A stretch of 64,000 bases of DNA from Dyadobacter tibetensis Y620-1 (GCF_000566685.1 NZ_AZQN01000001.1:744001-808000); one strand, 5' to 3'; counted from the stretch's first letter, positions 28,594 through 38,461 are shown. A program made the numbers and translations. The notes: generated from the letters alone by a model not told the origin.

Positions 28594-28887
28594 TGTAAAA
28601 TATTCTTATTCAAATACCATTAGACCATAGCCTCATCCAGATACTGTATAAATTCAAATTATTTTTCAAAAAGTTTTATTTTGTTTTTTTTAAAGACAAA
28701 ATCAAGTGTGCCAGTGCGAACTGCATGAGAGGTGATATTCTATTAAGTAATACCGATGGTAAGCCCACCTATACGCATGGATTTCCCGGGGTACAGGCAA
28801 AAGACCATTATCAAAAATGACAAGAGATTTGGTAAAGACGATCGATCCAAGCATCTGAAATAACCCACCAGAGCGGATAGCCGTGAA

Positions 28888-29496
28888 TCAAAAGTTCAGA
28901 GCAGATAGCCCAAAACCGATGGCTATCCAATATAGCCAATTGCTTTTCAAAAACTTAAATGCTGTCTGAAGTAGGTTGGATACCGACTGCGGATGTATAT
29001 TCATAATTTCTGCTATAGCGTAACGATCCAGATCCTGGAAAAACCGTAGATATACGGCCTCCTGTTGTCGGGCGGGCAGTTTATTGAGCATTCCGGTGAT
29101 CTGAGATGCATTGATACGATCTTCTTCCTGCTCAATAAGCCTGTATTCTGCACTAAACTCTATTTGAAATTCAGTATAAAATCGAGTCGGATCAGCTACC
29201 AAGACATTTTTATTACGTTGCTGCAAACGGTGTAACTTCCGACGTAGAGAAGCCAAGAGATAGGCCTTAGGTGGAATATTTTTGTTCAATGCCTGGCGCT
29301 TTTCCCATATCTCCAAGAAAACATCCTGAATGCTGTCTTTTACCAATTCCCGTTCCTTTGAAAATTTGAGGCCATACTGAAACATAAGATCATAGCAACG
29401 CTGAATCATCGACTCAAACGCCGACTCATTCCCTCCAAGCAGGGCCTGCCATAGCAGGGTTTCTTCTTCGTCACAAATAACCCCTTCTATGCTCAT
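28888..29496 (-). CDS. ECF-type RNA polymerase sigma factor
   Basis: The 202-residue protein has sigma region 2 (about 25-95: YGLKFSKERELVKDSIQDVFLEIWEKR) and region 4 (about 130-185: LPARQQEAVYLRFFQDLDRYAIAEIMNIHPQSVSNLLQTAF). Its C-terminus ends with a hydrophobic stretch (NWLYWIAIGFGLSALNF), common in Bacteroidota sigma factors of this type. It should direct polymerase to the SusCD operon promoter. A 294-bp gap without a gene separates it from fecR, so the downstream genes may also have their own promoter. Confidence 0.92.
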   Translation of the reverse strand: MSIEGVICDEEETLLWQALLGGNESAFESMIQRCYDLMFQYGLKFSKERELVKDSIQDVFLEIWEKRQALNKNIPPKAYLLASLRRKLHRLQQRNKNVLVADPTRFYTEFQIEFSAEYRLIEQEEDRINASQITGMLNKLPARQQEAVYLRFFQDLDRYAIAEIMNIHPQSVSNLLQTAFKFLKSNWLYWIAIGFGLSALNF

Positions 29497-29628
29497 AGCT
29501 TCTATAAATTTGAAAAGAAGTCTGATTTTTCAACCTGAATTGCAATCCGGACAGGTACTATATCTGAATGGTTTAATTCCCCATTTATTCTAAAATATAG
29601 ACGCAATTTTAATTAGCTCTCCCTTTCC

Positions 29629-31803
29629 TTAATTTAAAAACATTTCATCGACCAGCAATAAGGCCTTATTCCCCTTTCTTTTACTCCATATGGGGATAGA
29701 TTTTACGGGACTAGCAATAATTTTCAGGAAAGACACCTCCTCTTTGGCAAATTTACCTTCGACGAGTCTTATACTGGGCGTTTCCCCTTTTTGCGTTAAC
29801 GGGGCTTTAAACCGAGTTAAAAGTTTCCAGTTTCCTGGCTTATTGGCTCCCCACACTTCTATCTTTTCTGGAGGGAAGATACCAGTGTCTTCTTCTACCA
29901 TATAATGCACGCCCACCGATGAAAGCGAGATAGGTTTTTGAAATTCTGCATAAAGCTCTATATCCGTATCACGAACCCCAGCCCAATAATTGGCCCAGGC
30001 AGGATTATTGGCACCGATCTGACCAAGCTTTCCATCGAAAAAGGTATGAGCTCCAGCGGCTTTATGAACCCTGTTAAGCACATATGCCAGGCGGACACTG
30101 TCTGGTTTATAGGTGTTTTTGAGAAAATCAAAACGGGCCGTCTCACTACCGTACCATCCAGACTTATAGGCCTTGGCTCTAATAAAGGTATTCCTATCCA
30201 CTTTCAACTTTTGAAAAACTGGAGCCCTCAAACTGTCAGGCTCAGAACCATCGATGGTATAACGTATTTCTGTTCCACCAATTGGATGAAATAAGTCGAT
30301 ATCCAGATCCGAACGAAATACCATACTCGCATTTCGAACCTGAATTGGATTCAATTGAAGCGGTTTGCTACCATCGTCTTTGAACCCCCGCACCACGGTG
30401 AGGCCTGCTAGCTTCTGCTCGAGTAGCTGAAAATCCTTGTCTGTAAGTCCTGCATCCCAAAGGATAACCTGAGTTAAGGATTTTATTTTATCCAATTGGT
30501 CTACCAAGGCATGGACCTCCATCGAGGTTCCGGACAAAGATAATTGTTGCAAATGTTTTAAGGATTGCAAAGGCCTTAATCCTGCCGCCGTAATCTCCGT
30601 AAAATTCAGATCGAGCCTCCGGAGGTTCACAAGCTTTGAGATTCCGACCATATCTTTATCTTTTACCGGCATCTTGTTGAGATTAAGAGCCACTACCTGC
30701 TTACTTACGGGCTCTAACCCTGTTATTTGTTGAGCATCAAAGAGCTTTTTATTATAAATATTTACTGTCAAAGCCGGAGAATTAATAGCCAATCTCGCAA
30801 CGGTACGATAGTCGGTATTCAGTTGCGCTAACAGTTTATCATCCACCGCCTCAAAGTCAAATGGCTCATTAGCATCCGCCCCAGACTTTAAATATGCCGT
30901 CGATAAAATTCTCAGTGAATCGGCGAGGGGAAGCTCTCTCAACTTCATATCAGGCTGGGCATAGGATTTCACCCAATGATAAAGCAATTTAATCTCCTGA
31001 GATGTTAGCTGGGCCTTACCTGAAGGCGGCATATGCTTTTTATCCTCCTGAGGCAAATGAATACGTTCTAGCAGCAGACTAAGCTCAGGATTACCCGCAA
31101 CAAATAGCTTCCCCGACTTCCCTCCCTTCAGCAGGGAAGACATATCTGTCAACAAAAGCTCCCCTTTTACCTTATCGGCATTATGGCAGCTCAAACATTT
31201 TTGTTGTAGTATAGGATGGACCACATGTTCAAAAACGCGTGCGGAATCGGGGGAAACAGTGGCCCTATTATCGGCAGACTTCAAAGGATCAGTCACAAAG
31301 CCCTCGCCGTGGGTGAGGGCAGCACCAAAATGGCCGGCTACTATTAATAGTAAAAATGCCGGAATAGAGAGAATTTTAAGCCCGATTGGACTCACCCTTG
31401 GCCACCAACCAATAAGATATAAGATCGCGCTAAAAAAGTAAATCCCGATCCCTGACCATTTGTGCCATAACAACAAGTCTCCCGAATAACCAGGCTCAGA
31501 AGCCAGAAACACGCCCATTAATACGGTAAAACCTGAAAGTAATACCCCCAATAGTAAGGTCCATCTGGTAAAAATATCATAAAAATACTGCCAATCAGAA
31601 GACTTAGACCGGCGGAATAATTGCATGGTAAATGACATCAACAGCAGCACTATTGGGAAGTGCAGCAATAAGGGATGCATCCTGCCTACTGCCTGAGCCC
31701 AGGGCGGTAGTACCAGGGCACCTTCGAAGAGAAGTATAAAACTGATGAAGATAAGCTGAGCGATAAGAAATTGTTCGGCCAGCAAACGATATTTATTATT
31801 CAT
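29629..31803 (-). CDS. DUF2231-like membrane protein fused to cytochrome c, LRR and chitobiase-C-like domains
   Basis: The 724-residue protein starts with about five membrane spans (residues 15-165) bearing HPLLLHFPIVLLLM, a DUF2231 motif. A haem-binding CLSCH motif follows near 203, in a planctomycete-type cytochrome c domain (KGELLLTDMSSLLKGG). Next come leucine-rich repeats (about 390-460: LVNLRRLDLNFTEITAAGL, LQQLSLSGTSM), then a beta-rich domain with GGTEIRYTIDGSEPD, typical of a chitobiase/beta-hexosaminidase C-terminal fold, and a discoidin-like end. It likely anchors an electron-carrying or binding unit in the inner membrane facing the periplasm. It is transcribed right after the DUF1501 gene (46 bp). 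Confidence 0.82.
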   Translation of the reverse strand: MNNKYRLLAEQFLIAQLIFISFILLFEGALVLPPWAQAVGRMHPLLLHFPIVLLLMSFTMQLFRRSKSSDWQYFYDIFTRWTLLLGVLLSGFTVLMGVFLASEPGYSGDLLLWHKWSGIGIYFFSAILYLIGWWPRVSPIGLKILSIPAFLLLIVAGHFGAALTHGEGFVTDPLKSADNRATVSPDSARVFEHVVHPILQQKCLSCHNADKVKGELLLTDMSSLLKGGKSGKLFVAGNPELSLLLERIHLPQEDKKHMPPSGKAQLTSQEIKLLYHWVKSYAQPDMKLRELPLADSLRILSTAYLKSGADANEPFDFEAVDDKLLAQLNTDYRTVARLAINSPALTVNIYNKKLFDAQQITGLEPVSKQVVALNLNKMPVKDKDMVGISKLVNLRRLDLNFTEITAAGLRPLQSLKHLQQLSLSGTSMEVHALVDQLDKIKSLTQVILWDAGLTDKDFQLLEQKLAGLTVVRGFKDDGSKPLQLNPIQVRNASMVFRSDLDIDLFHPIGGTEIRYTIDGSEPDSLRAPVFQKLKVDRNTFIRAKAYKSGWYGSETARFDFLKNTYKPDSVRLAYVLNRVHKAAGAHTFFDGKLGQIGANNPAWANYWAGVRDTDIELYAEFQKPISLSSVGVHYMVEEDTGIFPPEKIEVWGANKPGNWKLLTRFKAPLTQKGETPSIRLVEGKFAKEEVSFLKIIASPVKSIPIWSKRKGNKALLLVDEMFLN

Positions 31804-31849
31804 TTATCAAATAGAAAAAAATTAAATCTTTGTCCTTCTATCCTCCTCT

Positions 31850-33307
31850 TCATGACAGAATATCCTTGACTACGTGGCCTGAAATGTCTGTCAGACGGTA
31901 CCTTCTACCCAGATGTTTGAAGGTAAGCTTTTCATGATCGAGACCCAGCTGATGCAGGACAGTCGCCTGAAAATCATGAACATGGACAGGGTTACGGGCG
32001 ATATTATAGCCCAATTCATCCGTCTCCCCATACACCATCCCAGGCTTAATACCTCCTCCTGCCATCCACACCGTAAAGCACCGTGGATGGTGATCCCGAC
32101 CATAATTATCGGCTGTAAGCGTACCTTGTGTATAGCTGGTACGCCCGAACTCACCTCCCCAAATCACCAGCGTTTCGTCCAGAAGTCCTCTTTGTTTCAA
32201 ATCGGTGACGAGGGCCGCGGAGGCTTGGTCGACATCCATGGCTTGTTTGGTAATTTCGAAGGGTAAGTTTCCATGCTGATCCCATCCCTGGTGATAAAGC
32301 TGCACGAAACGCACTCCATTTTCGGAAAGTTTCCGAGCTAGTAAGCAATTGGCGGCATAGGTGCCAGGCACCAGGCAGTCGGGTCCATATAATTTAATAA
32401 TATCGTCGGACTCTTTAGAAAGGTCCATCACTTCTGGAACCGCCGATTGCATGCGATACGCCATTTCGTACTGCTTAATCTTTGCGGCAATCTCCGGATC
32501 TCCAAATTCCTGATAGGATATATCGTTGAGCTGTGCCAGCTGATCAAGCATATCCCTACGTTCCGTCCGGTTCAGCCCATCGGGATCGCGCAGGTATAAA
32601 ACCGGATCTTCTCCTGAGCTAAATTGTACTCCCTGATGAACAGAATCCAGGAACCCATTGGACCATAACTTTGAGTATACCCCTTGTCCATTCCCTACTC
32701 CTCTGGATAGCAGTACCGTAAAATTGGGAAGGTTTTTATTTTCATTACCCAAACCATAGCTGAGCCAGGAGCCCATGCTCGGTCTATTGCCCTGCTGAGA
32801 CCCGGTCTGCAGGAAGGTTAGAGCCGGGTCGTGGTTGATCGCTTCCGTATACATCGATTTGACAATGCATAATTCATCAACAATTTTTGCTGTATAGGGA
32901 AGCAGATCACTGATCCAGGTTCCTGATTGTCCATATTGCTTAAATCCTACAAAGGAATCTACCAGTGGAAAGGATGATTGATTGGCTGTCATACCCGTCA
33001 GCCTCTGCGTTCCCAAAACCGAAGGGGGGATTTCCTGGCCGCGCAAATCATGCAATTTCGGTTTATAGTCGAACAGCTCCTGTTGCGAGGGCGCACCATT
33101 CTGAAACAGATAAATCACTCTTTTGGCCTTTGGAGCATAATGAGGAATTCCGGCCATCAAAGCATCCTCCATATTGTCCTTGTCTCCATTTAACAGATCG
33201 GGCATCAGCAAGGATCCCAGTGCTGCGCTACCGATGCCCAGACTCAGACTCGAAAGAAAACGCCGGCGATTAAAACTGAAACCATGTTCTTCTATTTCCT
33301 TTTCCAT
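31850..33307 (-). CDS. DUF1501 family secreted protein (Tat substrate)
   Basis: The 485-residue protein has a twin-arginine signal (NRRRFLSSLSLGIG, about 12-26). The rest matches DUF1501: AKRVIYLFQNGAPSQQELFDYKP, SSFPLVDS, YTEAINHDPALTFLQTGS, RFVQLYHQGWDQH, ETLVIWGGEFGRTSYTQG and DHHPRCFTVWMAGGGIK. The fold is sulfatase/alkaline-phosphatase-like but the function is unproven. DUF1501 genes almost always pair with PSD1-type cytochrome genes, as here (upstream by 39 bp). Confidence 0.92.
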   Translation of the reverse strand: MEKEIEEHGFSFNRRRFLSSLSLGIGSAALGSLLMPDLLNGDKDNMEDALMAGIPHYAPKAKRVIYLFQNGAPSQQELFDYKPKLHDLRGQEIPPSVLGTQRLTGMTANQSSFPLVDSFVGFKQYGQSGTWISDLLPYTAKIVDELCIVKSMYTEAINHDPALTFLQTGSQQGNRPSMGSWLSYGLGNENKNLPNFTVLLSRGVGNGQGVYSKLWSNGFLDSVHQGVQFSSGEDPVLYLRDPDGLNRTERRDMLDQLAQLNDISYQEFGDPEIAAKIKQYEMAYRMQSAVPEVMDLSKESDDIIKLYGPDCLVPGTYAANCLLARKLSENGVRFVQLYHQGWDQHGNLPFEITKQAMDVDQASAALVTDLKQRGLLDETLVIWGGEFGRTSYTQGTLTADNYGRDHHPRCFTVWMAGGGIKPGMVYGETDELGYNIARNPVHVHDFQATVLHQLGLDHEKLTFKHLGRRYRLTDISGHVVKDILS

Positions 33308-33346
33308 TCCGTATACTTTCTAATACCTTGATAAAATCTCAGCTTT

Positions 33347-35665
33347 TTAAGATTTTGTAATTGTTTCTTCTAAATTATATATCGTGTTAATCACCCGCAT
33401 AAGGGCTGCCTGCTCAATCTGATCGACCTTCCTTATCAAAGGAAACTCCCCTATCTGAATGATTTCTTTGGCCTGTGTCACGTTTATACTCATCATTTGC
33501 TTCTGGTGATAGGTCACCAAAATATCCAATTCTTTTTCCTTAGGCTGCCGGCACACGATCAGCCTGAAAGCCTTAATGATACGCTGTTTCGTATTCATAT
33601 TCTCTTGGAGCAGTCGTCCCGCCAACACCCTGGAAGCCTCTAAAACCATGGGGTCGTTCATCATTACAAGGGCTTGTAAGGGGGTATTGGTTTTTAAGCG
33701 TTTCACTTCACAAAGATCCCTATTACTGGCATCGAATATAGCCATGGTAGGTGGTGGGACTGTACGCTTAATGAGGGTATACATCCCGCGTCGGTATAGC
33801 TTAGCTCCTTTATCTTGCTCATAAATAGACAGAAGCCCACGGCCAGAAGTGGCCCCTTCCCATAAACCCGCAGGCTGATAGGGCTTTACGCTGGGCCCAC
33901 CGACGGTGGGTACCAGCAGTCCGCTACTGGCAAGCACCAGGTCACGAATATGTTCTGCATCTACATGGTAGCGCGAGGATCGTGCGAGATAGGTGTTCTC
34001 TGGATCTGTATTCAAAGCCTTAGTGGTCACTTCGGCCGATTGGCGATAGGTCGCCGAAGTCACTATTTGTTTTACCAGTCTTTGGATATCCCATCCATGC
34101 TCCATAAAGTCTACTGCCAACCAGTCCAGCAAGGCAGGGTGCGAAGGTAGGTCGCCCTGCATACCAAAGTCTCCAGAGCTTTTGACCAAGCCCTTTCCAA
34201 AAAATTCCTGCCACATCTGATTTACATAAACTCTTGCCGTAAGGGGATTATTCCTGTCAAAAAGCCATTTTGCGAGCCCCAGTCTATTTTTTGGATAACG
34301 TGAAGCGAATGGTAAGATGGCTTTGGGCGTTCCCGGACTTACCTGCTCCCCATGGGCATCATATACCCCACGCTCGAGAATATAGGTCGCCCGGGTTGTA
34401 TCCAAATCTCCCATGACCGATACAATCAATCGGTTCGTATCGGGTTTATTAATAAATGTAAGAAGTTCAGTGATGTCCCGATCCGAAATCTCCATCAATG
34501 GTTTTTTCGCATAGGTTTCTGGCCCGCCTATTACCGACTCTATTCCCACTTCTTTTACATTATTAAAGAAGGCAAATAACTGATAATATTCTTTTTGAGA
34601 AATAGGATCATATTTATGATCATGGCAGTGGGCACACTCTACGGTAAATCCTAAAAATGCCTTCCCAAATAAATCGTTCCGATCGGTAACATAAGATACT
34701 CGATACTCCTCCTGAATGACCCCTCCCTCTTCAGTTATCTTATGATTGCGATTAAATCCAGTTGCTAGCAGTTGTTCTTTATTAGGATTAGGAAGCAAGT
34801 CACCGGCAAGCTGCCAGGTAACAAAATCCTTATAGGACATATTCTTGTTGAATGCATGAATAACCCAATCCCGCCAGGGCCATTGCGTGCGGTACCCATC
34901 GTCCTGATAGCCATGGGAGTCGGCATAACGGGCTACATCAAGCCAATGAACCGCCATTCTTTCGCCATAGGCGGGCGATTGCATCAAACGATTTACCATG
35001 CGATCATAGGCGTCCGGGCTATTATCTGCCAAAAACGCATCCATCAGCTCCAAGCCCGGGGGCAAGCCAGTAAGATCCAGAGCCACGCGCTTCAATAAGC
35101 GCTCTTTATCAGCTTCTGGATTAGGCTTCAGACCAATTTGTTCTTGCTTGGCCAATATAAAATGATCAATTTCATTTCTAACCCATTTGCTCGATTTCTG
35201 TTCTGGTACTGTTAACTTTTGGGGAGGTACAAAGGCCCAATGTTTTTCGTAGCGGGCACCCTGTAGTATCCATTTCTCAATCAGGGCTATCTCCTCAACG
35301 GATAATTTTAAATGTGAATTCACTGGTGGCATCACCAAGGTCGTATCAGAAGACATTATCCGTTTAAAAACCTCAGACATGGCGGGATTGCCTGCCACGA
35401 GCGCAAAGGATCCCGGACTTTCCTTTAATGACCTATGGGCATCCTCTTCTACATCGAGCCTCAGTCCAGCTTCTCTTTTATTTTCATCTGGCCCATGGCA
35501 AGCAAAACATTTATCGGAAAGTATGGGGCGTATATCAAAATTATAACTAACCCGATCTGACAGTGAGACATGTGGACCCGATGAATTGCTCCCGCTTTTG
35601 CAGCCTATGATGCCTATACCTATCAACGAGTACAGTAAGATATTTCGATAACCTTTTAAATGCAT
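33347..35665 (-). CDS. PSD1/cytochrome c domain lipoprotein (PSCyt1-DUF1549-DUF1553)
   Basis: The 772-residue protein has a lipobox (IIGC, Cys22), a planctomycete cytochrome c domain with CFACH near 54 and SSDTTLVMPPVNSHLKL, then DUF1549 (about 170-375; haem-like CAHCH near 341) and DUF1553 (about 470-720; NPLTARVYVNQMWQEFFGKGLV, LKTNTPLQALVMMNDP). The total length is shorter than many planctomycete homologues of about 900-1000 residues, and no LamG or C-terminal cytochrome domain is seen. It should be on the periplasmic side or surface. It is first in the long minus-strand array. Confidence 0.9.
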   Translation of the reverse strand: MHLKGYRNILLYSLIGIGIIGCKSGSNSSGPHVSLSDRVSYNFDIRPILSDKCFACHGPDENKREAGLRLDVEEDAHRSLKESPGSFALVAGNPAMSEVFKRIMSSDTTLVMPPVNSHLKLSVEEIALIEKWILQGARYEKHWAFVPPQKLTVPEQKSSKWVRNEIDHFILAKQEQIGLKPNPEADKERLLKRVALDLTGLPPGLELMDAFLADNSPDAYDRMVNRLMQSPAYGERMAVHWLDVARYADSHGYQDDGYRTQWPWRDWVIHAFNKNMSYKDFVTWQLAGDLLPNPNKEQLLATGFNRNHKITEEGGVIQEEYRVSYVTDRNDLFGKAFLGFTVECAHCHDHKYDPISQKEYYQLFAFFNNVKEVGIESVIGGPETYAKKPLMEISDRDITELLTFINKPDTNRLIVSVMGDLDTTRATYILERGVYDAHGEQVSPGTPKAILPFASRYPKNRLGLAKWLFDRNNPLTARVYVNQMWQEFFGKGLVKSSGDFGMQGDLPSHPALLDWLAVDFMEHGWDIQRLVKQIVTSATYRQSAEVTTKALNTDPENTYLARSSRYHVDAEHIRDLVLASSGLLVPTVGGPSVKPYQPAGLWEGATSGRGLLSIYEQDKGAKLYRRGMYTLIKRTVPPPTMAIFDASNRDLCEVKRLKTNTPLQALVMMNDPMVLEASRVLAGRLLQENMNTKQRIIKAFRLIVCRQPKEKELDILVTYHQKQMMSINVTQAKEIIQIGEFPLIRKVDQIEQAALMRVINTIYNLEETITKS

Positions 35666-35792
35666 GCTGATATTTCAGAGATTATACCTATTTATGTAAT
35701 TTCGCAGGCAGTAGAAACATATAAGACCAGGGGAATTCGTTTTCGTTAACCTACCCGTAACCTGGATGTATGCATAAACTAATCCTTTGATT

Positions 35793-35816
35793 CTATTACC
35801 TAAGGAAAGGTAATAG
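35793..35816. promoter_or_regulatory. 9-bp inverted repeat in the divergent spacer
   Basis: CTATTACCT (35793-35801) and AGGTAATAG (35808-35816) form an exact inverted repeat with a 6-bp centre. It lies between the PSD1 gene (minus strand) and the DUF819 gene (plus strand), so it could be an operator for either one. No TAnnTTTG box could be placed with confidence. Confidence 0.4.
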
Positions 35817-35928
35817 GAGGCACTTCTACTCAATTTATTGTATTTTAAATATTAAAAATAGACTTTTTGTCAGCTACTTCATTTTTATAATAACGCTTAA
35901 ATCTTAAATAGTGCAAACCAACTCCTTT

Positions 35929-37167
35929 ATGATTCAGAATGATGCCAGCATTCTAGGGCTACTGATGGTAGTACTCGCCCTTATTTTCTACACTGCCTCG
36001 CTTCAAGGAAAATTCTGGCAACGGTTGTATAATGTAATACCTCCACTTTTACTCTGCTATTTCATTCCCGGACTCCTGAATTCATTCGGAGTCATTAATG
36101 GTGTAGAGTCTCAGTTATATCCAGTAGTTTCCAAATATTTTCTTCCTGCCTGTCTAGTACTATTTACTCTTGGCATGGACTGGCACTCCCTCATACGGCT
36201 GGGGCCCAAAGCCATTATTGCTATGCTCACCGGGACCATAGGCATTATTATCGGTGGACCTCTAGCCATTCTGGTGGTCGGAAGCATTAGCCCTGACACC
36301 CTTGCCGGAGAGGGTGCTGATGAAGTATGGAGGGGACTGGCAACCATTGCGGGAAGCTGGATAGGAGGTGGTGCCAATCAAACGGCCTTGAAGGAAGTAT
36401 TTCAACCTAGTGATCGTTTGTTCTCTCAAATGATTGCGGTAGATGTATTAGTAGCCGAATTATGGATGGCCCTGCTGATTTATGGAGCCGGGGTAGCCAG
36501 CCGGATTGATACCCTGTTCAAAGCCAATGCCCAACCAATCCAGGATGTTCAGAACCAGCTGGCCAATCAGCAATTTGAAAACGAAAGAACGCCAAAAATG
36601 AAGGAGTATATCTATCTGGCGGCCATGGGTTTTGGAGCCAGTGGTCTGGCTCATTTCCTAGCCGATATCATTGCCCCCTATATAGGCAATAACTATCCGG
36701 CCTTGACAAAATTTAGTCTGAGCTCATCATTCTTTTGGGTGGTAACTATCTCTACGACCATTGGTATCTTACTCTCAACCACGCCCTTGAGAAAACTAGA
36801 GTTTGTAGGAGCGTCTAAAATCGGTTCTGTTTTCTTATATGTACTTATAGCAACTATCGGTATGCAAATGGATCTTAAAGCAGTCATGGACAATCCAGGC
36901 TTATTCGCCATAGGAATAATTTGGATGAGTGTTCATGCGATCATTCTCATCATCGTCTGTAGATGGCTGAAGATACCATTCTTCTTTATGGCCGTAGGAA
37001 GCCAGGCCAATATGGGAGGATCCGCCTCAGCATCTGTGGTAGCGGCAGCCTTCCATCCTTCACTTGCTCCGGTTGGGGTTCTACTGGCCATATTAGGCTA
37101 CGCCGTGGGTACCTATGGCGGTTATATTACCGCCCTATTAATGCAATGGGTCAGTGGTATGATTTGA
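35929..37167 (+). CDS. DUF819 family membrane protein
   Basis: The ATG at 35929 gives 412 residues beginning MIQNDASILGLLMVVLALIFYTASL; a GTG six codons earlier is possible. There are about 12 hydrophobic segments, and the family's marks GSWIGGGANQTALKE (about 145) and SQANMGGSASASVVAAAF (about 365) are present. DUF819 proteins are bacterial transporters of unknown substrate, related in shape to sodium/anion carriers. It is the first gene after the divergent spacer; ytxJ follows after 76 bp. Confidence 0.88.
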   Translation: MIQNDASILGLLMVVLALIFYTASLQGKFWQRLYNVIPPLLLCYFIPGLLNSFGVINGVESQLYPVVSKYFLPACLVLFTLGMDWHSLIRLGPKAIIAMLTGTIGIIIGGPLAILVVGSISPDTLAGEGADEVWRGLATIAGSWIGGGANQTALKEVFQPSDRLFSQMIAVDVLVAELWMALLIYGAGVASRIDTLFKANAQPIQDVQNQLANQQFENERTPKMKEYIYLAAMGFGASGLAHFLADIIAPYIGNNYPALTKFSLSSSFFWVVTISTTIGILLSTTPLRKLEFVGASKIGSVFLYVLIATIGMQMDLKAVMDNPGLFAIGIIWMSVHAIILIIVCRWLKIPFFFMAVGSQANMGGSASASVVAAAFHPSLAPVGVLLAILGYAVGTYGGYITALLMQWVSGMI

Positions 37168-37243
37168 ACCTAAACCCTATCTTTTTACGTTGCTTTGTCG
37201 GATAAATCAGAAAATTGACCAGATCAATTATAAATAATTACCT

Positions 37244-37582
37244 ATGAATTGGATTAACATTGAAACTAAGGACCAAATCGAAAGCATTGCCAACGAGGAT
37301 TCCTATTCTATAATTTATAAGCATAGCCCTCGATGTGTGGTAAGCATGATGGCACACCGGAGACTGAAGTCAGAGCTACCTTCATTAGCCGATCAAAATA
37401 TTCCACTTTATATTGTGGATGTGGTCAAAAATCGTGCGGAGTCAATGGCTATTGCCGATCACTTTGGGGTCGTTCATGAGTCTCCTCAATTATTGTTGGT
37501 ACAAAAAGGGAAGGTCATTTATGATGCCTCCCACGAAGACGTTACTTTTAATACAGTCCTGGAGAAAATTGGATCCAATTAA
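37244..37582 (+). CDS. ytxJ: YtxJ-like monothiol bacilliredoxin
   Basis: The 112-residue thioredoxin-fold protein has KHSPRCVVS, where a single Cys replaces the CxxC, and ESPQLLLVQKGKVIYDASH with the cis-Pro region. These are the marks of the YtxJ/BrxC bacilliredoxin family, which removes bacillithiol from protein mixed disulfides. It implies that the organism makes bacillithiol, as many Bacteroidota do. It may be co-transcribed with the DUF819 gene. Confidence 0.87.
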   Translation: MNWINIETKDQIESIANEDSYSIIYKHSPRCVVSMMAHRRLKSELPSLADQNIPLYIVDVVKNRAESMAIADHFGVVHESPQLLLVQKGKVIYDASHEDVTFNTVLEKIGSN

Positions 37583-37626
37583 TAAATCCAGTATCATCGA
37601 AATCTCCCTTATTTGAGGAACTACAG

Positions 37627-37659
37627 AATGGAGAATGAAATTCAATTTCGTTCTCCATT
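37627..37659. terminator. Bidirectional terminator between convergent genes
   Basis: A long hairpin with 16-bp arms (37627-37642 and 37644-37659, one G-T mismatch; some inner pairs must open to form the loop) lies between the ytxJ stop and the stop of the convergent acetyltransferase gene. It is followed by T-rich sequence on the plus strand. Confidence 0.7.
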
Positions 37660-38156
37660 TATTTTAAGATAAGTTGCATGTAGACAAGATCAAGCCACTG
37701 ATCAAATTTATATCCTACCTCCTTGATGTAGCCCTTTTCTACAAAGCCATATTTTTCATGAAACGAAATAGAACCTCGGTTGCTGGCATCGATACAACCG
37801 ATCATGGTATGAATGCCCTGCTCCCTGGCGCGTTGAATAAGACTTTCCAGAAGGCGTCCGCCTACCCCCATCCCCCTCGAAGACTCATTTAAATAGATAC
37901 TGTGTTCTACACTAAACATAAAGCCCTTCTTGGGTCTGAACTGCTGAAACGATCCATAACCGATTACCTTTCCTTCCACCTCTGCTACCAGAATGGGCAT
38001 GCTATTCATTAACATCTGATCAAACCATTCTGTAAGCTGCTCCAAGGAGCGGGTCTCATAGTCATAAATGGCCGTTGAGGTGAGTATGCTTTCATTCAGA
38101 ATTTCCAATATAACAGGTAAATCCAGAGGAGAGGCATTTCTAATTTTCAAACTCAT
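37659..38156 (-). CDS. GNAT family N-acetyltransferase (phosphinothricin acetyltransferase-like)
   Basis: From the ATG at 38156 (a TTG one codon earlier is also open) the product has 165 residues. The acetyl-CoA loop is SRGMGVGGRLLESLIQRA (about 92-109), preceded by FSVEHSIYLNE and followed by IGCIDASNRGSISFHEKYGF. This order, with the EHSIY strand, is that of the PAT/YncA-like GNATs which acetylate amino groups of phosphinothricin or methionine analogues. The real substrate is unknown. It is monocistronic, convergent with ytxJ. Confidence 0.9.
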   Translation of the reverse strand: MSLKIRNASPLDLPVILEILNESILTSTAIYDYETRSLEQLTEWFDQMLMNSMPILVAEVEGKVIGYGSFQQFRPKKGFMFSVEHSIYLNESSRGMGVGGRLLESLIQRAREQGIHTMIGCIDASNRGSISFHEKYGFVEKGYIKEVGYKFDQWLDLVYMQLILK

Positions 38157-38453
38157 CAAATTCTATATGTGTTGACTTAAAATTCTACTAAAACCATTCC
38201 AATTTCCAGGTTTGCCCTATGCTTAGGAAAGGTCATTCAGGCCCTAATATAACCGTGATCATCGAATGAAATATAAAAGTCAATAAATTTATTTCTACTG
38301 CCTGCCCTGTCTAAGGCCAGAACGGTCTACATTTATACCCTTTTTGAAGCCAGTAAACATGCTTCAGCACTAGCAAATCTGCTAAATTGGCCTTCTGATG
38401 GCTATTATCGTTATTTCGGCTATCTATATTTTTTATTCTCGACTATTTTACTT

Positions 38454-38461
38454 TAGCTTTG
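38454..38461 (+). promoter_or_regulatory. Promoter -7 box of the thiamine operon
   Basis: TAGCTTTG matches the Bacteroidota consensus TAnnTTTG. It ends 10 bp before the first conserved GGGGUG of the riboswitch, so a transcript starting about 7 bp downstream would begin right at the aptamer. Confidence 0.65.
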
